Positions 50,568 through 60,063 of a stretch of 64,000 nt of DNA are shown here, piece by piece. Source of the stretch: Planomonospora sp. ID82291 (GTDB lineage Bacteria > Actinomycetota > Actinomycetes > Streptosporangiales > Streptosporangiaceae). How positions within the stretch are numbered: position 1 is the stretch's first letter; every line of letters starts with the position of its first letter. Location of the stretch: positions 558,001 to 622,000 of the forward strand of contig NZ_JABTEX010000004.1 in NCBI RefSeq assembly GCF_015711645.1, written 5' to 3'. The notes beneath the pieces are model-generated. The model was not told the origin of the DNA. It saw only the letters and a list, made by a program, of their open reading frames with translations, and searched no databases. The position numbers and the translations under genes are program-made.

Positions 50568-51428
50568 ATGTCCGATCCCGTGATCGTGGGCACCGATGGT
50601 TCCGCCGCCGGTTCCGCCGCCGTGGAATGGGCCGCCGACGACGCCGCACGCATGCGTGCTCCGCTGCGCATCGTCTTCGCCCTGGACCGCTCGCCGTACC
50701 AGATTCCGAGGTTCTCCGCCCCCGAGTGGGGCGACGCGCTGATCCGCAACGCCGAGCGGGTCCTGGCCGAGGCCGAGGCCCTCGCCCGCGGGCGGCGGCC
50801 CGAGATCGAGGTCACCACCCGGGTGGTCGAGGGGGCGCCCGCGGTGGTCCTGCGCGACCAGGCCGCGGACGCCACCGAGATCGTGATCGGCAGCAGGGGC
50901 CTGGGCGGTTTCGCCGGAGCCGTGCTCGGCTCGGTGAGCATGCACGTGGCCGGGCACGCCCGCGGGCCCGTGGTCGTCGTCCACGACGGGCCGCGGACCG
51001 CGCACGGGGAGGTCGTCGTCGGTATCGACGACTCGCCGGAGTGCGATCCCGCCCTGGCCTACGCCTTCGAGCAGGCGGCGCTGCGCGGCGCCGGGCTGCG
51101 GGCGGTCTACGCCTGGCAACTGCCGGTGCACGTCTACGCCCCGGAGATCGTCTACGACATGGACGAGATCCGCCGGGCCCAGCACGAGGTCGCGGCGGCC
51201 AAGCTCGAATCGTGGCGGGAGACCTACCCGCAGGTGAAGGTGGTCGAGGACGTCCGGCCCGGGCATCCGGTCGAGGCGCTGACCGCGGCGTCGGAGCAGG
51301 CGGACCTGGTCGTCGTGGGTTCCCACGGCCGGGGCGCCCTCGGGTCGCTGGCGCTGGGCTCGGTCAGCCGCGGGGTCCTGCACCACGTCCGCGGCGCCGT
51401 CGCGGTGGTCCGCGCGCCGCGCGCCTGA
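50568..51428 (+). CDS. universal stress protein, tandem UspA domains
   Basis: Cytosolic protein of 286 residues with two UspA domains (about 1-140 and 145-286). Both keep the ATP-binding pattern G-2X-G-9X-G-S: GSRGLGGFAGAVLGSVS and GSHGRGALGSLALGSVS, with VGTDGS and VGIDDS at the N-terminal strands. AAAGGAGGAAGG precedes the ATG. Tandem USPs of this type belong to the hypoxia/dormancy regulon in mycobacteria. The neighbouring CBS genes suit an energy- or oxygen-stress module. Confidence 0.93.
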   Translation: MSDPVIVGTDGSAAGSAAVEWAADDAARMRAPLRIVFALDRSPYQIPRFSAPEWGDALIRNAERVLAEAEALARGRRPEIEVTTRVVEGAPAVVLRDQAADATEIVIGSRGLGGFAGAVLGSVSMHVAGHARGPVVVVHDGPRTAHGEVVVGIDDSPECDPALAYAFEQAALRGAGLRAVYAWQLPVHVYAPEIVYDMDEIRRAQHEVAAAKLESWRETYPQVKVVEDVRPGHPVEALTAASEQADLVVVGSHGRGALGSLALGSVSRGVLHHVRGAVAVVRAPRA

Positions 51429-51460
51429 CGCGCGGTGGCGGCCGGTCGGCGCGGTGTCAC

Positions 51461-51474
51461 AGGGCGATGGTCCT
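51461..51474. promoter_or_regulatory. DevR-like palindrome before CBS gene
   Basis: AGGGCGATGGTCCT is a GC-rich partial palindrome (AGG-C....G-CCT) 85 bases before the CBS gene start, similar in layout to the boxes before the stress-protein gene. Confidence 0.33.
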
Positions 51475-51558
51475 CGCGGGGGGTGACGTTCGGCCCGTGC
51501 CGGGGCCTGCCCGCAGGTGTGCGATGAGGGAAGAGCGCGGAGATCTCAAGGAGAAGCG

Positions 51559-52041
51559 ATGAACATCGAGACCGTGACCGCCGAACAGGTGATGAGCCGG
51601 GTCCTGGTCACCATCACGCCCGAGGAGTCGCCGCTGATGGCCTGGGAGCTGATGCGCCGTGCGGGCGTCCACCACCTCCCGGTGATCGACGCCCAGGCCC
51701 GTCCCCTGGGCATCCTCACCCGCCAGGACCTGGCCGACAACTGGTCCGGCGGCCCCGCCGAGCAGTCCCGCCGCCAGGTGCACAGCCTGCTCGGGCGGGT
51801 CAGGACACCGCACGCGCGTCCCGGTCACTCGCTGGCGGAGGCGGCGGCGGCGATGCTCGACGCCTCCTGTGACGCGATCCCGGTCGTCCGCGAGGACGGC
51901 CGCCTGATCGGGATGATCACCACGGTGGACGTCCTGGCGGCCGTGGCGGGCCGTACCGTCGTCGGTGAGGGGGCGGGCGAGCTGCGGACCGCGCTGTTCC
52001 GCATCGAGCCCGTGCCGCTCCCCACCGGGGAGCGGTCATGA
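51559..52041 (+). CDS. CBS-domain pair protein
   Basis: Stand-alone CBS protein of 160 residues: a Bateman module of two CBS repeats, MSRVLVTITPEESPLMAWELMRRAGVHHLPVID...GILTRQDLAD and ARPGHSLAEAAAAMLDASCDAIPVVRE...GMITTVDVLAAV. Such modules bind adenine nucleotides and report energy state. AAGGAG precedes the ATG at 51559; an in-frame ATG at 51517 lacks one. The next gene overlaps by 4 bases (ATGA). Confidence 0.9.
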   Translation: MNIETVTAEQVMSRVLVTITPEESPLMAWELMRRAGVHHLPVIDAQARPLGILTRQDLADNWSGGPAEQSRRQVHSLLGRVRTPHARPGHSLAEAAAAMLDASCDAIPVVREDGRLIGMITTVDVLAAVAGRTVVGEGAGELRTALFRIEPVPLPTGERS

Positions 52042-52502
52042 CGCGGTCGCACCGGCGCCGGCGCGACCTCTCCGGCCGGCGGCGGGCGGTGATCCTGACG
52101 GCGGCCTCCATCGAGCTGTCGCTCACCGCCACGGCCGCCGCCGACCTGTGGCGCCGGCCGGCGGAGCGGGTCCGGGGGCGCAAGGCGCTGTGGTGGCCGC
52201 TGCTGCTCGTCCAGCCCTTCGGCCCGATCGCCTATCTGGTGCTGGGCCGCGTCCCGTCGTCCCGGTGGCCCGGCCGGGCGCCGGGCGGGCGGGCCGCAGG
52301 ACCCGCGGCGGGGTGGCCGCAGGGCAGGAGGTCCCGCGCCGAACGGGACGTTCCGCCCTGTCGGGCGCGGAACCCGCACCGGATGATGAGGATGTGGACG
52401 AGCCCGCCCGGGCGGCCCGCATCCGGGCCCCCACCCTCCCCGCGGCGGCTCGCTTCCGATGGATCCGCGTCCGGCACCGGCTGCCCAGGCCGGGTGGAGT
52501 GA
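52038..52502 (+). CDS. small membrane protein with PLDc_N-type segment
   Basis: Protein of 154 residues. Two hydrophobic helices (VILTAASIELSLTATAAADLW and WWPLLLVQPFGPIAYLVLG) with the connecting PAERVRGRKALW match the PLDc_N domain found in small membrane proteins of actinomycetes. The remaining ~85 residues are Pro/Arg/Gly-rich and may be disordered. Its start overlaps the CBS gene by four bases, so it is co-translated with it. The function is unknown; it may tether the CBS partner. Confidence 0.65.
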   Translation: MTRSHRRRRDLSGRRRAVILTAASIELSLTATAAADLWRRPAERVRGRKALWWPLLLVQPFGPIAYLVLGRVPSSRWPGRAPGGRAAGPAAGWPQGRRSRAERDVPPCRARNPHRMMRMWTSPPGRPASGPPPSPRRLASDGSASGTGCPGRVE

Positions 52503-52515
52503 GAGGAGACCGGCC

Positions 52516-53187
52516 ATGTCGATCGAGGTCAGAGATGTGATGGGACGCGTGGCGATCGCGGTGCGGCTGGACGCGACCTTCGCTGAGATCATCGCGGCGA
52601 TGAAGCGCTTCGCGGTCGGCGCGGTCGCGGTGGTGGACGCCGACCGGCGCCCGGTGGGCGTGGTGTCGGAGGACGACCTGCTGCTCAAAGAGGTGGACCG
52701 GGTACGGCCCGGCATCGCGATCTTCGGGGGCGCGAAGCGCCGGCAGGAGCAGCGCAAGGCCGCGGGGGTCACCGCCGCCGAGCTGATGACGAGCCCGGCG
52801 ATCACCGTGACCCCGGGCGCACCGGTTCGTGACGCCGCCCGGCTGATGCACGACAGGAGGATCAAGCAGCTGCCGGTGATCGATCCGGTCACCGGCCGGA
52901 TCATCGGCACGGTGCACCAGCGGGACCTGCTGCGGGTCTTCTCCCGGCCCATGGGGGAGGTGCGCGCCGAGATCGACGCGGTCGTCCGGGACGTGGCCGG
53001 GCTCGCCCCCGACGCGCTGTCGATCGAGGTGCGCGACGGGGTGGTCACGGTCGGCGGCGTCGTCGAGCGCACGTCCCAGATCGCCCGCCTGGTCGAGGCG
53101 ATCGGCCGGGTGCCGGGCGTCGTCGCGGTCGTGCCCGAGCTGGTCTGCCCGCGCGAGGAGCTGGCGGTCACCCCGCCCCTCTACTAG
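52516..53187 (+). CDS. CBS-BON domain protein
   Basis: Protein of 223 residues with two CBS repeats ([22 protein letters not shown] and [38 protein letters not shown]) followed by a BON domain from about 155 ([35 protein letters not shown]). Such proteins pair nucleotide sensing with a lipid- or surface-binding module. GAGAGGAG precedes the ATG at 52516, 14 bases after the PLDc_N gene, so it is third in the operon. Confidence 0.9.
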   Translation: MSIEVRDVMGRVAIAVRLDATFAEIIAAMKRFAVGAVAVVDADRRPVGVVSEDDLLLKEVDRVRPGIAIFGGAKRRQEQRKAAGVTAAELMTSPAITVTPGAPVRDAARLMHDRRIKQLPVIDPVTGRIIGTVHQRDLLRVFSRPMGEVRAEIDAVVRDVAGLAPDALSIEVRDGVVTVGGVVERTSQIARLVEAIGRVPGVVAVVPELVCPREELAVTPPLY

Positions 53188-53202
53188 CCGCTCCACGGAA
53201 GA

Positions 53203-53225
53203 ATGTCGGTTCTGTCCGACAGGAT
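53203..53225 (+). promoter_or_regulatory. PafBC/RecA-NDp-type promoter for DNA ligase
   Basis: ATGTCGGTT (53203-53211), 8 bases, then CAGGAT (53220-53225) fit the actinobacterial DNA-damage promoter TTGTCRGTG-N8-TANNNT with few mismatches. A start 7 bases after the -10 would be the ligase ATG itself. TGTCGG-N6-CCGACA also forms an inverted repeat here (53204-53221). Confidence 0.5.
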
Positions 53226-53231
53226 GCCCTT

Positions 53232-55337
53232 ATGAATGACGCCCCCGCCACCCCCGTCGCTCCCGCCCTCACCGTTCTCGCCGACGAGGCCGCTTACGCC
53301 GCCGCCGTACAGCTCGCGGTCGACGCGGCCGCGACCTACTACGGTGACGGCACCTCCCCGCTCGACGACGACGCCTACGACCGGTTGGTGCGCGGCATCG
53401 AGGCCTACGAGGCCGGCCACCCCGACCAGGTGCTGCCCGGCTCGCCCACCGGCAAGGTCGCCGGCGGCGCGGTGACCGGCGATGTGCCGCACACGGTGCC
53501 GATGCTCAGCCTGGACAACGTCTTCGATCCCGCGGGGCTGGAGCGGTGGGCCGCGGGCCTGGAGCGCCGCCTGGGCCGGGAGGTCACGGCGTGGAGCGTG
53601 GAGCCCAAGCTGGACGGGCTGGCGATCTCGGTCCGCTACCGGCGCGGTCGCCTCGTCCAGCTGGTGACGAGGGGTGACGGCGCCGCCGGCGAGGACGTGA
53701 GCCACGCGATCGGAACCGTCGTGGGCCTGCCCGGGACGCTCACCGAGCCGGTCACGGTGGAGATCCGGGGCGAGGTGATGATGACGGCCGCGCAGTTCGC
53801 CGACGCCTGCGCCAAGCGGCAGGCCCACGACGGCACGACGTTCGCCAACCCGCGCAGCGCCGCCGCCGGGACGCTGCGGGCCCAGGACCGGCCGTACGCG
53901 TGCGAGCTGACGTTCTTCGGCTACGGCGCGCTGCCGCTGCCGCCCGGTGACGCCTCCGACCTGGCGGACCGGCTGCGCACGCTGCCGCACAGCCGGATCA
54001 TGGACCAGGTCGCCGCCTGGGGCGTGCAGACCACCGCGGCCACCCCGGTGGCCGGCGTCGTCGCCGCGACCGTGCCGGAGGTCCAGGCCCGCATCACCGA
54101 GATCGCCGAAGCACGCGCCACGCTGCCGTTCGGCATCGACGGCATCGTCGTCAAGGCCGACCTCGCCGACGACCAGGCCCGGGCCGGGTTCGGCTCGCGG
54201 GCGCCGCGCTGGGCGATCGCCTACAAACTCCCGGCCGTCGAGAAGATCACCAAGCTGATCGCCGTGGAGTGGAACGTCGGCCGCACCGGCATCATCGCCC
54301 CGCGCGCCGAGCTGAAGCCCGTCGAGATCGACGGCAGCGTCATCACCTACGCCACCTTGCACAACGCGGCCGACATCACCCGCCGGGGCCTGATGCTGGG
54401 CGATCACGTGACCGTGTACAAGGCCGGAGACATCATCCCGCGCGTGGAGGCCCCGGTCGTGCACCTGCGCACCGGCGACGAGCAGCCGATCGCCTTCCCC
54501 GAGGTCTGCCCGAACTGCGGAGCCGCCATCGACACCGGCCAGGAGCGGTGGCGGTGCGTGCGCGGGCGGGCCTGCCGGGCGCTGGCCTCCATCACGTACG
54601 CGGCCGGCCGCGACCAGCTCGACATCGAGACCCTGGCCACCTCCCGCATCCAGCAGCTGCTCGATGCGGGGTTCATCACCGACTTCGCCGACCTGTTCAC
54701 CGTCACCCGCGAGCAGCTCCTCACCCTGGAGCGGATGGGCGCCACCAGCGCCGACAAGCTGCTGGCCGCCGTCGAGGCGGCCAGGAGCCGGTCGCTGAGC
54801 CGGGTGTTCTGCGCCCTGGGCGTGCGGGGGACCGGCCGGTCGATGTCACGGCGGATCGCCCGTCGCTTCGGGACGATGGAGGCGATCCTGGCCGCGACCG
54901 CCGAGGACCTGCGGGCCGTCGACGGCATCGGCCCGGAGAAGGCGCCGGTGGTCGTGGAGGAGCTCGCCGAGCTGCGTCCGCTCATCGACAAGCTGGTGGC
55001 GGCCGGGGTGAACATGACCGAGCCCGGCGTCGTCCCGGCGACCGCGAGCGGGACCGCCGACGGTGCGGCGGCGGGGCCGGTCGCCGAGCCGCCGCTGGCG
55101 GGCATGTCGGTGGTGGCCACCGGGACGATGACCGGCCCGCTGGCGGAGCTGTCGCGCAACCAGGTCAACGAGCTGATCGAGCGCGCCGGCGGCAAGGCCT
55201 CCTCCAGCGTCTCGGCCAGAACCGGGCTGCTGGTGGCGGGGGAGAAGGCGGGATCCAAGCGGGCCAAGGCCGACGACCTGGGCGTGCGGATCGTCACCTG
55301 CGAGGAGTTCGCCGCCCTGGTCGCCGACTTCCGGTGA
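53232..55337 (+). CDS. ligA: NAD-dependent DNA ligase
   Basis: Full-length LigA of 701 residues. Domain order: Ia ([18 protein letters not shown] near 40), adenylation domain with active-site Lys126 in [13 protein letters not shown] fold, four-Cys zinc finger (CPNC...CVRGRAC, about 426-446), helix-hairpin-helix repeats (about 490-590) and a C-terminal BRCT domain (about 625-700). The start has no ribosome site; the ATG coincides with the expected transcription start of a damage-inducible promoter, so the mRNA is probably leaderless. Actinomycetes usually carry another, housekeeping ligA elsewhere, so this may be an accessory, stress-induced copy. Confidence 0.93.
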   Translation: MNDAPATPVAPALTVLADEAAYAAAVQLAVDAAATYYGDGTSPLDDDAYDRLVRGIEAYEAGHPDQVLPGSPTGKVAGGAVTGDVPHTVPMLSLDNVFDPAGLERWAAGLERRLGREVTAWSVEPKLDGLAISVRYRRGRLVQLVTRGDGAAGEDVSHAIGTVVGLPGTLTEPVTVEIRGEVMMTAAQFADACAKRQAHDGTTFANPRSAAAGTLRAQDRPYACELTFFGYGALPLPPGDASDLADRLRTLPHSRIMDQVAAWGVQTTAATPVAGVVAATVPEVQARITEIAEARATLPFGIDGIVVKADLADDQARAGFGSRAPRWAIAYKLPAVEKITKLIAVEWNVGRTGIIAPRAELKPVEIDGSVITYATLHNAADITRRGLMLGDHVTVYKAGDIIPRVEAPVVHLRTGDEQPIAFPEVCPNCGAAIDTGQERWRCVRGRACRALASITYAAGRDQLDIETLATSRIQQLLDAGFITDFADLFTVTREQLLTLERMGATSADKLLAAVEAARSRSLSRVFCALGVRGTGRSMSRRIARRFGTMEAILAATAEDLRAVDGIGPEKAPVVVEELAELRPLIDKLVAAGVNMTEPGVVPATASGTADGAAAGPVAEPPLAGMSVVATGTMTGPLAELSRNQVNELIERAGGKASSSVSARTGLLVAGEKAGSKRAKADDLGVRIVTCEEFAALVADFR

Positions 55338-55490
55338 CCTCCGCGCGCCGCCCTTCCCGGCCGTCCCGGCCCGGCCCGGCCCGGTCCGGCTCCTCGGCGT
55401 CGACGGCGTGATCGGTGTGATCGGCGTCATCCGGCCCGGTGGCCGGGGAGACGTCCCGCGTCGAGGGGCCGGCCGCTCCGGCGGTGAGGT

Positions 55491-56498
55491 CTACCGCCTG
55501 CGCGGGGCGCCGGCTTCGGCGTCGCCTCGGGCGGCAGCGCCGGCTTCGGTGTCGCCTCGGGCGGCAGCGCCGGGTCGGCGGCGGGACCGCTCGGCGGTGA
55601 CCGGGTCCTCCCTCGCCGGTCCGGGGCGGGACGGCGGTGCGGAGTGCGTCGAGAGACGGAGAAGGTGCAACGCGGCCTCGGAGGGCGAACCCGATTCGGC
55701 GCTGTAGGCGATGATCCGCTGTCCGGAATCTCCGGGTATGAGAAGGTTTTCGAAGTAGAGTTCCATCGGGCCGACGACCGGGTGGTGGAAGCGCTTGACC
55801 CCCGAGGTGCACGTGCGCACCGGGTGCCGGGCCCAGCGCGCGGCGAACTCCTCGCTCTGGATGACGAGCCGGCCGACGAGCTCGGCCAGCCTGCGGTCGT
55901 CCGGATGGCGTCCCGCCGCCAGGCGCAGCGCGGCGACGGCGAGCGTGGCCTCCTGGGGCCAGTCGGGGTAGAGCTCGCGGAAGTGCCCGTCGAGGAAGAG
56001 CAGCCGGACCAGGTTGGGGCGCGCGGCCGGGTCGCCGGGGGCCGCGGAGTCGAGGTGACCGGCGAGCAGCGCGTGGCCGAGCCGGTTCCAGGCCAGGATG
56101 TCGTTCCTGCGGTCCAGCACCAGGGCGGGCGCCTCGGTCATCGCGTCCAGCAGCCGTCGGGCCGAGCGGCTCGCGTGCTCGGGCCGGGGCGGGGCGGGTC
56201 GCACGGACGCCGACGGCCGGGCGAGACGTTTGAGATGGGCCGTCTCGTCCCCGGTCAGCCGCAGGGCGCGGGCCAGCGCGTCGAGTACGGCGTCGGATGC
56301 GCCCGCCGACCGCCCCTGCTCCAGGCGGGTGTAGTGGGTCACGCTCACCCCCGCGAGCATCGCGAGTTCCTCGCGGCGCAGACCTGACACGCGACGGCGC
56401 GTGCCGTACGCCTTCAGGCCCAGGTCCTCGGGACGCAGCCGCGCCCGCCGGCTCTTGAGGAAGTCGCCCAGTTCTCTCGTCCTGTCCACGCGTTCCAT
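55491..56498 (-). CDS. XRE/MmyB family transcriptional regulator
   Basis: Regulator of 335 residues. The N-terminal HTH reads VSGLRREELAMLAGVSVTHYTRLEQGRS and is followed by the MmyB-like ligand domain (LDRRNDILAWNRLGHALL and FARWARHPVRTCTSGVKRFHHPVVGPMELYFENLLIPGD). The last ~35 residues contain a 21-base tandem repeat (AAARGDTEAG/AAARGDAEAG, 55508-55575), an unconserved tail. It is divergent from the MFS gene, a common pair in which the regulator controls the transporter. Confidence 0.9.
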   Translation of the reverse strand: MERVDRTRELGDFLKSRRARLRPEDLGLKAYGTRRRVSGLRREELAMLAGVSVTHYTRLEQGRSAGASDAVLDALARALRLTGDETAHLKRLARPSASVRPAPPRPEHASRSARRLLDAMTEAPALVLDRRNDILAWNRLGHALLAGHLDSAAPGDPAARPNLVRLLFLDGHFRELYPDWPQEATLAVAALRLAAGRHPDDRRLAELVGRLVIQSEEFAARWARHPVRTCTSGVKRFHHPVVGPMELYFENLLIPGDSGQRIIAYSAESGSPSEAALHLLRLSTHSAPPSRPGPAREDPVTAERSRRRPGAAARGDTEAGAAARGDAEAGAPRRR

Positions 56499-56649
56499 GA
56501 TGCGCGCCGGGAACGGCGGAGGGGCGGCGGAAGCCTGGTCGGAAAATGACCACCCTTCCGGACACCGGTCTGATCCCGGTTCTGGCCGGTCGCGGGGCGG
56601 CGGATGAGTCTTCTCTCCTGCGGTAACCGAGAGAAGGGATCACCTACCC

Positions 56650-58167
56650 ATGTCGACCACCGACGCCACCGACGCCACACGCACCGTGGGCGGTGCCGGC
56701 ACCAGCGCCGGCACCGCCGACGCCGTCGACGTCATCCGTGCTTCCGGCGCCGGGACCGCGCCGCCGGGCGCGCCCCGGCGGCTCACCCCCCGACTGCTGC
56801 TGGTGCTGGTCGTCCTGCTGGCCGCCCAGTTCATGCTGGCCGTGGACTTCTCCATCCTCAACGTGGCGCTGCCGGTCATCGGCGAAGGGCTGGGGTTCCC
56901 GCTGGCGCGCCTGCAGTGGATCGCCACCGCCTTCGCGCTCTGCGCCGCCGGGTTCACGCTGCTGTTCGGCAGGTTGGCCGATCTCTTCGGCCGCCGAAGG
57001 ATCTTCCTGGGCGGACTCGCCGTCCTGGGCGCCGCCTCGCTGATCGGGGGCCTGGCGCAGAGTCCGGAAGCGCTGATCGTCGCCCGCGTCCTCCAGGGGC
57101 TGGCCACCGCGGCGGTCACCCCGGCGGGGCTCTCCCTGCTGACCACGTCCTTTCCGGAAGGCCCGCTGCGGGAGCGGGCGCTCGGCCTCAACGGCGCGCT
57201 GATGTCGGCCGGTTTCACCACCGGAGCCGTCCTGGGCGGGCTGCTGACCGACCTGCTCTCCTGGCGGTGGGCGTTCTTCGTCAACGTGCCGGTCGCCGCG
57301 GCCGTGCTCGTCGCCGCCCCTTTCGTGATCAAGGAGTCCAGGCCGGAACACCGGCCGAGGCTGGACGTGCCCGGCGCGGTCAGCGTCACCCTCGGCCTGC
57401 TCGCCGTCGTCTTCGGGCTCACCCAGGCCGGAGAGCACGGCTGGGGCACGGCCGGCGTCGTCGTTCCGCTGGCCGCGGGCGGGCTGCTGCTGGTCGTGTT
57501 CCACGTCGTCGAGCGCCGGTCCGCCGCGCCCCTGGTGCCTCCCGCGGTGCTGGGCAGGCGCACGGTCGCATGGGGGAACGTCGCCGGGCTCATCGCCTTC
57601 CTGACCGAGACGTCCCTGGTCTTCCTGCTGACGCTCTACCTGCAGAACGTGCTGGGCTTCTCACCGCTGGCGGCGGGGCTCTCCTTCGGCGTGCTCGGCG
57701 TGGGAACCGTGATCGGCGGCTCGATCGCACCGAAGGTCATCGGAAGGATCGGCGCCCGCCCGGCGCTCGTCACCGGAGGGCTGGTGCAGGCGGTCTCCAC
57801 CGCAGCCCTGCTCGGCCTGAGGGACGAGCGCTCCTGGATGTGGCTGCTGCTGGCGGCCACCTTCGCCGGCGGTGTCGGCAACATGCTGGTCATCGTCGGA
57901 TTCATGGTCACCGCCACCTCCGGCCTGCCCGACCACGAGCAGGGGTTGGCGACCGGGCTGGCCACCATGACCCAGCAGGTGGGCATCACCATGGGCACCC
58001 CGATCATGAGCGCGATCGCCGCGTCGGCGATCACCGGGACCGCCGTGCCCGCCGTGCTCGGCGGTCTGAAGGCGGCCATCGCGGTGAACGCCGCCATCGT
58101 GCTGCTGGGGGTCCTCACCACCCTGATCTTCCTGCGCGGTCGGACCCCCCGCCGCCGCCGGGGGTGA
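56650..58167 (+). CDS. DHA2-family MFS exporter (14 TM)
   Basis: Exporter of 505 residues with a ~45-residue Thr/Ala/Gly-rich cytosolic N-terminus. Helix 1 has LLAAQFMLAVDFSILNVALPVI (antiporter-type D), motif A is GRLADLFGRRRIFLG, and motif C is ALMSAGFTTGAVLGGLL. GAAGGGAT lies 11 bases before the ATG. It is controlled by the divergent XRE regulator by position; substrate unknown. Confidence 0.9.
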   Translation: MSTTDATDATRTVGGAGTSAGTADAVDVIRASGAGTAPPGAPRRLTPRLLLVLVVLLAAQFMLAVDFSILNVALPVIGEGLGFPLARLQWIATAFALCAAGFTLLFGRLADLFGRRRIFLGGLAVLGAASLIGGLAQSPEALIVARVLQGLATAAVTPAGLSLLTTSFPEGPLRERALGLNGALMSAGFTTGAVLGGLLTDLLSWRWAFFVNVPVAAAVLVAAPFVIKESRPEHRPRLDVPGAVSVTLGLLAVVFGLTQAGEHGWGTAGVVVPLAAGGLLLVVFHVVERRSAAPLVPPAVLGRRTVAWGNVAGLIAFLTETSLVFLLTLYLQNVLGFSPLAAGLSFGVLGVGTVIGGSIAPKVIGRIGARPALVTGGLVQAVSTAALLGLRDERSWMWLLLAATFAGGVGNMLVIVGFMVTATSGLPDHEQGLATGLATMTQQVGITMGTPIMSAIAASAITGTAVPAVLGGLKAAIAVNAAIVLLGVLTTLIFLRGRTPRRRRG

Positions 58168-58283
58168 CGGGACGCGCGAAGACGATCGGCGGGCGGTCCG
58201 GTACGACACTCCCGCGGAGACCGTGCGGTGCGCCGTGCCGGGGCCTGCCGACGCCCCTCTCTGTCAGACCGCCGCGGTCGGCG

Positions 58284-58310
58284 ACGAGGCCGGGGGACGC
58301 CCGGCCTCGT
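58284..58310. terminator. bidirectional terminator between convergent genes
   Basis: ACGAGGCCGGG-GGACG-CCCGGCCTCGT, a perfect 11-base stem with a 5-base loop, placed between the convergent MFS and chemoreceptor genes. Confidence 0.75.
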
Positions 58311-58364
58311 ACAGCCCCTTGACGAACGCGCGCCCGCGCCCCTGCTGACGCTCCGGGAACGGGG

Positions 58365-59981
58365 TCAGTACCGGAAGGAGGCGACGATCTCCTGCAGCGC
58401 GCCGGACATGTCGGTCAGTTCCGTCGAGGCACCCAGCGCGGCGTCGGCCTCACCGGTCGTGGCGGCCGCCGTCTGCGCCACGTCGGCGATGGTGTCGGCG
58501 ATCCGCTGGGATCCGCCGGCCAGTTCGCCGACGCTGCGGTTGATCTCCTTGCTGGTGGCCGACTGCTCCTCCACCGCGGCGGCGATGGTCGACTGGATCT
58601 CCGACACGCGCTCCACGATCTGGGAGATCTCGGTGATCGCCTGGGTCGCCCGCCCGGTCTCGTCCTGGATGGAGGCGATCTTGGAGATGATGTCCTCGGA
58701 AGCGCGGGCCGTCTCCTGCGCCAGGTCCTTCACCTCGCCCGCGACGACCGCGAAGCCCTTGCCCGCGTCCCCGGCGCGCGCGGCCTCGATGGTCGCGTTG
58801 AGCGCGAGCAGGTTGGTCTGCTCGGCGATCGAGGTGATCGTCTTGACGATCTGGCCGATCTCCGCGCTGGCCTCCGACAGGTGACCGACGGTCTGGGAGG
58901 TGACCCGGGCGCTGGTCACGGCCTCGGCCGCCACGCCCGCCGCCGCGGAGGTGCCGCGGGCGATCTCGTCGATGGCGGCGTTCATCTCCTCGGCCGCCGC
59001 GGCCAGGGCCGTGACGTGGCTGGAGACCTCGGCGGCCGAGTGCGACACCTCCTCGGCCTTGCCGCTGGTGACGGAGGCCTGGACGTCCAGGCGCTCCGAC
59101 AGCGACGACAGCTGGCGGCCGGAGCAGGTCAGGGCGTCGGTGCGCTCGCCGACGCCGGTCAGCGCCTCGCGCATCGCGCCGCTCGCCCGGTTGAAGGCCC
59201 GCGCCATCTCCGCGATCTCGTCGTGCCCGTCCTCGGGCAGGGTCTGCGACAGGTCGCGCCGGGCCAGGGTGCGCAGCCCGTCGACGACCCGCCGCACCGG
59301 GCGCACCACGCTGGCGGTGATGAGGTAGGTCAGCCCGACGGCGATGACCAGGGCCAGGCCCACCCCGATCAGCAGCACGGTGCGCGTCTGCTCGGCGACG
59401 TCCTCGGCCTCGGCCTGGGCGGCGTCCGCGCGCTGCTTCACCGAGTCGATGAGCGCGGTGGTCGACTCCAGGATCTCGTAGTAGGCGTCGTACCCCGGAC
59501 CGACGATGAGCGCGTTGCCCTCCTTGGTCCCGGCGGGGCTGTCCTTGCGGAAGTGGGTCACCACCTGGCCGTCGTAGTCGAGGAACGTCCGGAAGCTGGA
59601 GGTGATCTTCTCGAACAGGGCCTTCTCCGCCGGCGACAGGTGCTGCACGTGCACCGCCGCCAGATCCTTCTCCAGCGCCGCGGCCGAGTCCAGGAAGCCC
59701 TTGCGGTTGGGTGAGCCGTCCTCGGTCGCGGCGGTGCCGCCGATGAAGGGGACGTCCCACGCGTAGGCGACCTGCCAGCCGCTGACGTCCGCGTCGCGGA
59801 ACTTCAGCTCCATGACCTGCCGGGTGAGCCCCTGCATCTGCCCCACCCGCTCGGTGACCTCCTGCTGGGCGGCGGACTGGCTCAGGCCCATCACGGCCAT
59901 CCCGGCCAGCAGGGCGCACAGGATGCCGAAGGCGACGAGGAGCCGGGTGCGCAGGCGCACGGAACGCAGCAGGGTGATCAT
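58365..59981 (-). CDS. methyl-accepting chemotaxis protein (orphan)
   Basis: Chemoreceptor of 538 residues: TM1 at about 12-32, an extracellular four-helix sensor domain to about 200, TM2 ([21 protein letters not shown]), HAMP domain (about 220-270), and the signalling hairpin with tip [45 protein letters not shown]. Heptad glutamate/glutamine pairs suit methylation. There is no CheA, CheW or CheR gene nearby. Flagellated actinomycetes with motile spores use such receptors; otherwise it may signal to other partners. Confidence 0.93.
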   Translation of the reverse strand: MITLLRSVRLRTRLLVAFGILCALLAGMAVMGLSQSAAQQEVTERVGQMQGLTRQVMELKFRDADVSGWQVAYAWDVPFIGGTAATEDGSPNRKGFLDSAAALEKDLAAVHVQHLSPAEKALFEKITSSFRTFLDYDGQVVTHFRKDSPAGTKEGNALIVGPGYDAYYEILESTTALIDSVKQRADAAQAEAEDVAEQTRTVLLIGVGLALVIAVGLTYLITASVVRPVRRVVDGLRTLARRDLSQTLPEDGHDEIAEMARAFNRASGAMREALTGVGERTDALTCSGRQLSSLSERLDVQASVTSGKAEEVSHSAAEVSSHVTALAAAAEEMNAAIDEIARGTSAAAGVAAEAVTSARVTSQTVGHLSEASAEIGQIVKTITSIAEQTNLLALNATIEAARAGDAGKGFAVVAGEVKDLAQETARASEDIISKIASIQDETGRATQAITEISQIVERVSEIQSTIAAAVEEQSATSKEINRSVGELAGGSQRIADTIADVAQTAAATTGEADAALGASTELTDMSGALQEIVASFRY

Positions 59982-60063
59982 GAGAGGCCTTTCGAGTCAG
60001 GCGATACGCCTCATATCGGCGACCCGGGCCACCGCCTGAGTGAACGGATTCTTGCTCTGTTCC

